From: Metellina segmentata | Taxonomy: Eukaryota; Arthropoda; Arachnida; Araneae; Tetragnathidae | Length of the DNA stretch: 64,000 bases | Assembly: GCA_947359465.1 (NCBI GenBank) | Contig: OX375872.1 | Coordinates: 14,357,018 to 14,421,017 of the forward strand | Direction of reading: 5' to 3' | The notes under the pieces: model-generated | The model's database searches: none | Told to the model about the DNA's origin: nothing | Seen by the model: the letters and a program-made list of their open reading frames with translations, nothing else | Position numbers and translations under genes: made by a program | In this document: in pieces, positions 62,744-64,000 of the stretch | How positions within the stretch are numbered: position 1 is the stretch's first letter | Layout: every line of letters begins with the position of its first letter

Positions 62744-63941
62744 CACAGTCCAGTCACATTACTGTGACCACCTGTCAAAAGCCAGAATAACCACCTTTGG
62801 CAGAGCGGACTGCTGCGAGATGTGCAGGAAGAGAGTCAATTAGGTTTCTGAAGGTGTTCACTGGGATGTTGAGACATGCCGACTCCAGTGCCGTGGCCAG
62901 CTGCGCTAGATTACGTGGTTGAGGATCCATGGCGCTAATAACCCGATCGAGGTGGTCCCACAGATTCTCGATTCGGTTTAAATCTGGTGAGTTTGCTGGC
63001 CAGGGGAGTACGGTAAACTCATACCGATGCTCTTCGAACCACGCACATACACTGCGAGCAGTATGACGCCTCATATTGTCCTGCTGGTAGATGCCATCAT
63101 TCTGAGGAAAAATAATTCGCATGTAGGGGTGGACATGGTCCGCAAGGACAGATGCGTACTTGTGCTGATCCATCGTGCCTTCCACAATGATGAGTGCACC
63201 CAATGAATGCCAGGAAAACATTTCCCAAACCATAATGCTCCCTTCTCCAGCCTGGATCCTTCCGGCAATTGTTGCCGGGTGTTTGCTTTCTGACGTTTCA
63301 CGCCATATACGCCAACGTCCATCTGTCCGATGGAGCATAAAACGTGATTCATCGGAAAAGGCCACCTGTCGCCACTCTGTGGACGTCCAGTTGCGGTACT
63401 GGCGTGCAAATTCCAGCCTTCGTCGCCGATGAACAGCAGTCAGCATAGGTGCATTAACCAGGCGTCTGCTGCGGACGCCCATGCGCAGCAACGTTCGCTG
63501 AACCGTTGTTGAGGATACACTCTTGGTAGCCCCTTGGTTCATCTGGGCGGTCAGTTGCTCAACAGTTGCACGTCTATTCGCCCGAACGCATCTCCGTAGC
63601 CTTCGTTCGCCTCTGTCATCTATAGCCCGTGGTGCACCACATGTGCCACACCGCTGATTTTGGATAGTGCCATTTTGCCATGCACGGTATACTTTTACCA
63701 CGGCGGCACGCGAACAGTTCACAAAATTAGCCGTTTCCGAGATGCTTCCACCCTTGGCCCGAAAGCCAATAATCATGCCCTTTTGGACGTCGGATAAATC
63801 GCTACGTTTCTGCATTACGCCAACGATTGAAATGCTTTATATACACTCAACTGCAATGTGCTGCCACCTGCCTTTTGTGATTGGTTATTTCATGTTGACG
63901 TCGAAAGTAGGTGGTGGTCACATTAATGTGACTGGACTGTG
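62744..63941 (-). mobile_element. Complete Tc1-like transposon (1,198 bp)
   Basis: The termini CACAGTCCAGTCACATTACT and, inverted, CACAGTCCAGTCACATTAAT start perfect or nearly perfect inverted repeats of about 30 bp. TA dinucleotides flank both ends (62,742-62,743 and 63,942-63,943). It contains an open transposase gene with short flanks, so all parts needed for a recently active Tc1 are visible. It is the youngest-looking element of the window. Confidence 0.93.
62775..63815 (-). CDS. Tc1-like transposase, intact frame, DD36E spacing
   Basis: 346 residues without stop or frameshift, the usual length for Tc1 transposases. Residues about 1-60 form the first HTH (GGSISETANFVNCSRAAVVK), then a GRPR-like linker (CGAPRAIDDRGERRL) and a second HTH (ATVEQLTAQMNQGATKSVSS). 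The DDE core shows VAFSDESRF, GSIMVWEMFSWHSLGALI, YQQDNMRRHTARS and NRIENLWDHL. Between the second Asp and the Glu are 36 residues, not the 34 of classical Tc1. This enzyme family binds its terminal repeats and inserts at TA. The atypical DNMRRH (usually DNAPCH or DNARPH) and NRIENLWD may reduce activity. Confidence 0.93.
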   Translation of the reverse strand: MQKRSDLSDVQKGMIIGFRAKGGSISETANFVNCSRAAVVKVYRAWQNGTIQNQRCGTCGAPRAIDDRGERRLRRCVRANRRATVEQLTAQMNQGATKSVSSTTVQRTLLRMGVRSRRLVNAPMLTAVHRRRRLEFARQYRNWTSTEWRQVAFSDESRFMLHRTDGRWRIWRETSESKHPATIAGRIQAGEGSIMVWEMFSWHSLGALIIVEGTMDQHKYASVLADHVHPYMRIIFPQNDGIYQQDNMRRHTARSVCAWFEEHRYEFTVLPWPANSPDLNRIENLWDHLDRVISAMDPQPRNLAQLATALESACLNIPVNTFRNLIDSLPAHLAAVRSAKGGYSGF

Positions 63942-64000
63942 TATTAAGTGCAAGGCGTATGGCGATACGAGCAGACCAATCAGAAAAACCGCCGTGTGCG

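Overview
The window is eukaryotic and strongly AT-rich. It is dominated by one gene with many introns on the minus strand, set among decayed and nested transposable elements. The gene type (an invertebrate Flamingo/CELSR orthologue) and the elements (Tc1-like, ZMYM-type hAT, non-autonomous Helitrons, tRNA-derived SINEs) point to an arthropod. A chelicerate, probably a spider, is my best guess. That guess is inference from element style, not a database result.

Main gene (minus strand, 61,163 down to 15,314): 28 exons encode the membrane-proximal and cytoplasmic part of starry night/Flamingo (CELSR), the seven-pass cadherin of planar cell polarity. In order they encode the end of laminin-G 1, an EGF repeat, laminin-G 2, two EGF repeats, laminin-type EGF repeats, the hormone-receptor (HormR) domain, the GAIN domain with its GPS site, seven transmembrane helices, and a long Ser-rich cytoplasmic tail. 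Every exon junction I derived has matching phase and GT/AG borders, giving about 1,615 residues. The cadherin repeats, first EGFs and promoter lie beyond the right edge. The most interesting point is the 3' end. The last large reading frame stops at a TAA inside a good splice donor. If that donor is used, a tiny exon 6 kb away adds a tail ending in Glu-Thr-Ala-Val, a class I PDZ-binding motif.

Layout: 1-3,300 holds Helitron and SINE pieces. 3,550-6,200 is a broken Ty3/gypsy pol on the minus strand. 6,290-9,225 is a Tc1/hAT composite. 9,320-10,200 holds dispersed repeats. 10,207-11,278 is a Tigger-like TIR element with a Helitron piece inside. 11,280-15,313 is element-poor and may be 3' UTR. 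15,314-61,163 is the receptor gene, whose introns carry Helitrons (24.2, 26.6, 43.5, 44.8 and 46.1 kb), a hAT-in-Tc1 nest (16.3-19.0 kb), a three-level nest (46.9-49.4 kb), Tc1 fragments (29 and 59 kb), a SINE (60.6 kb) and minisatellites. 61.2-62.7 kb is repeat-rich. 62,744-63,941 is a structurally complete Tc1-like transposon with an open 346-residue transposase of DD36E spacing. No rRNA, tRNA gene, CRISPR array or second host gene was recognised.
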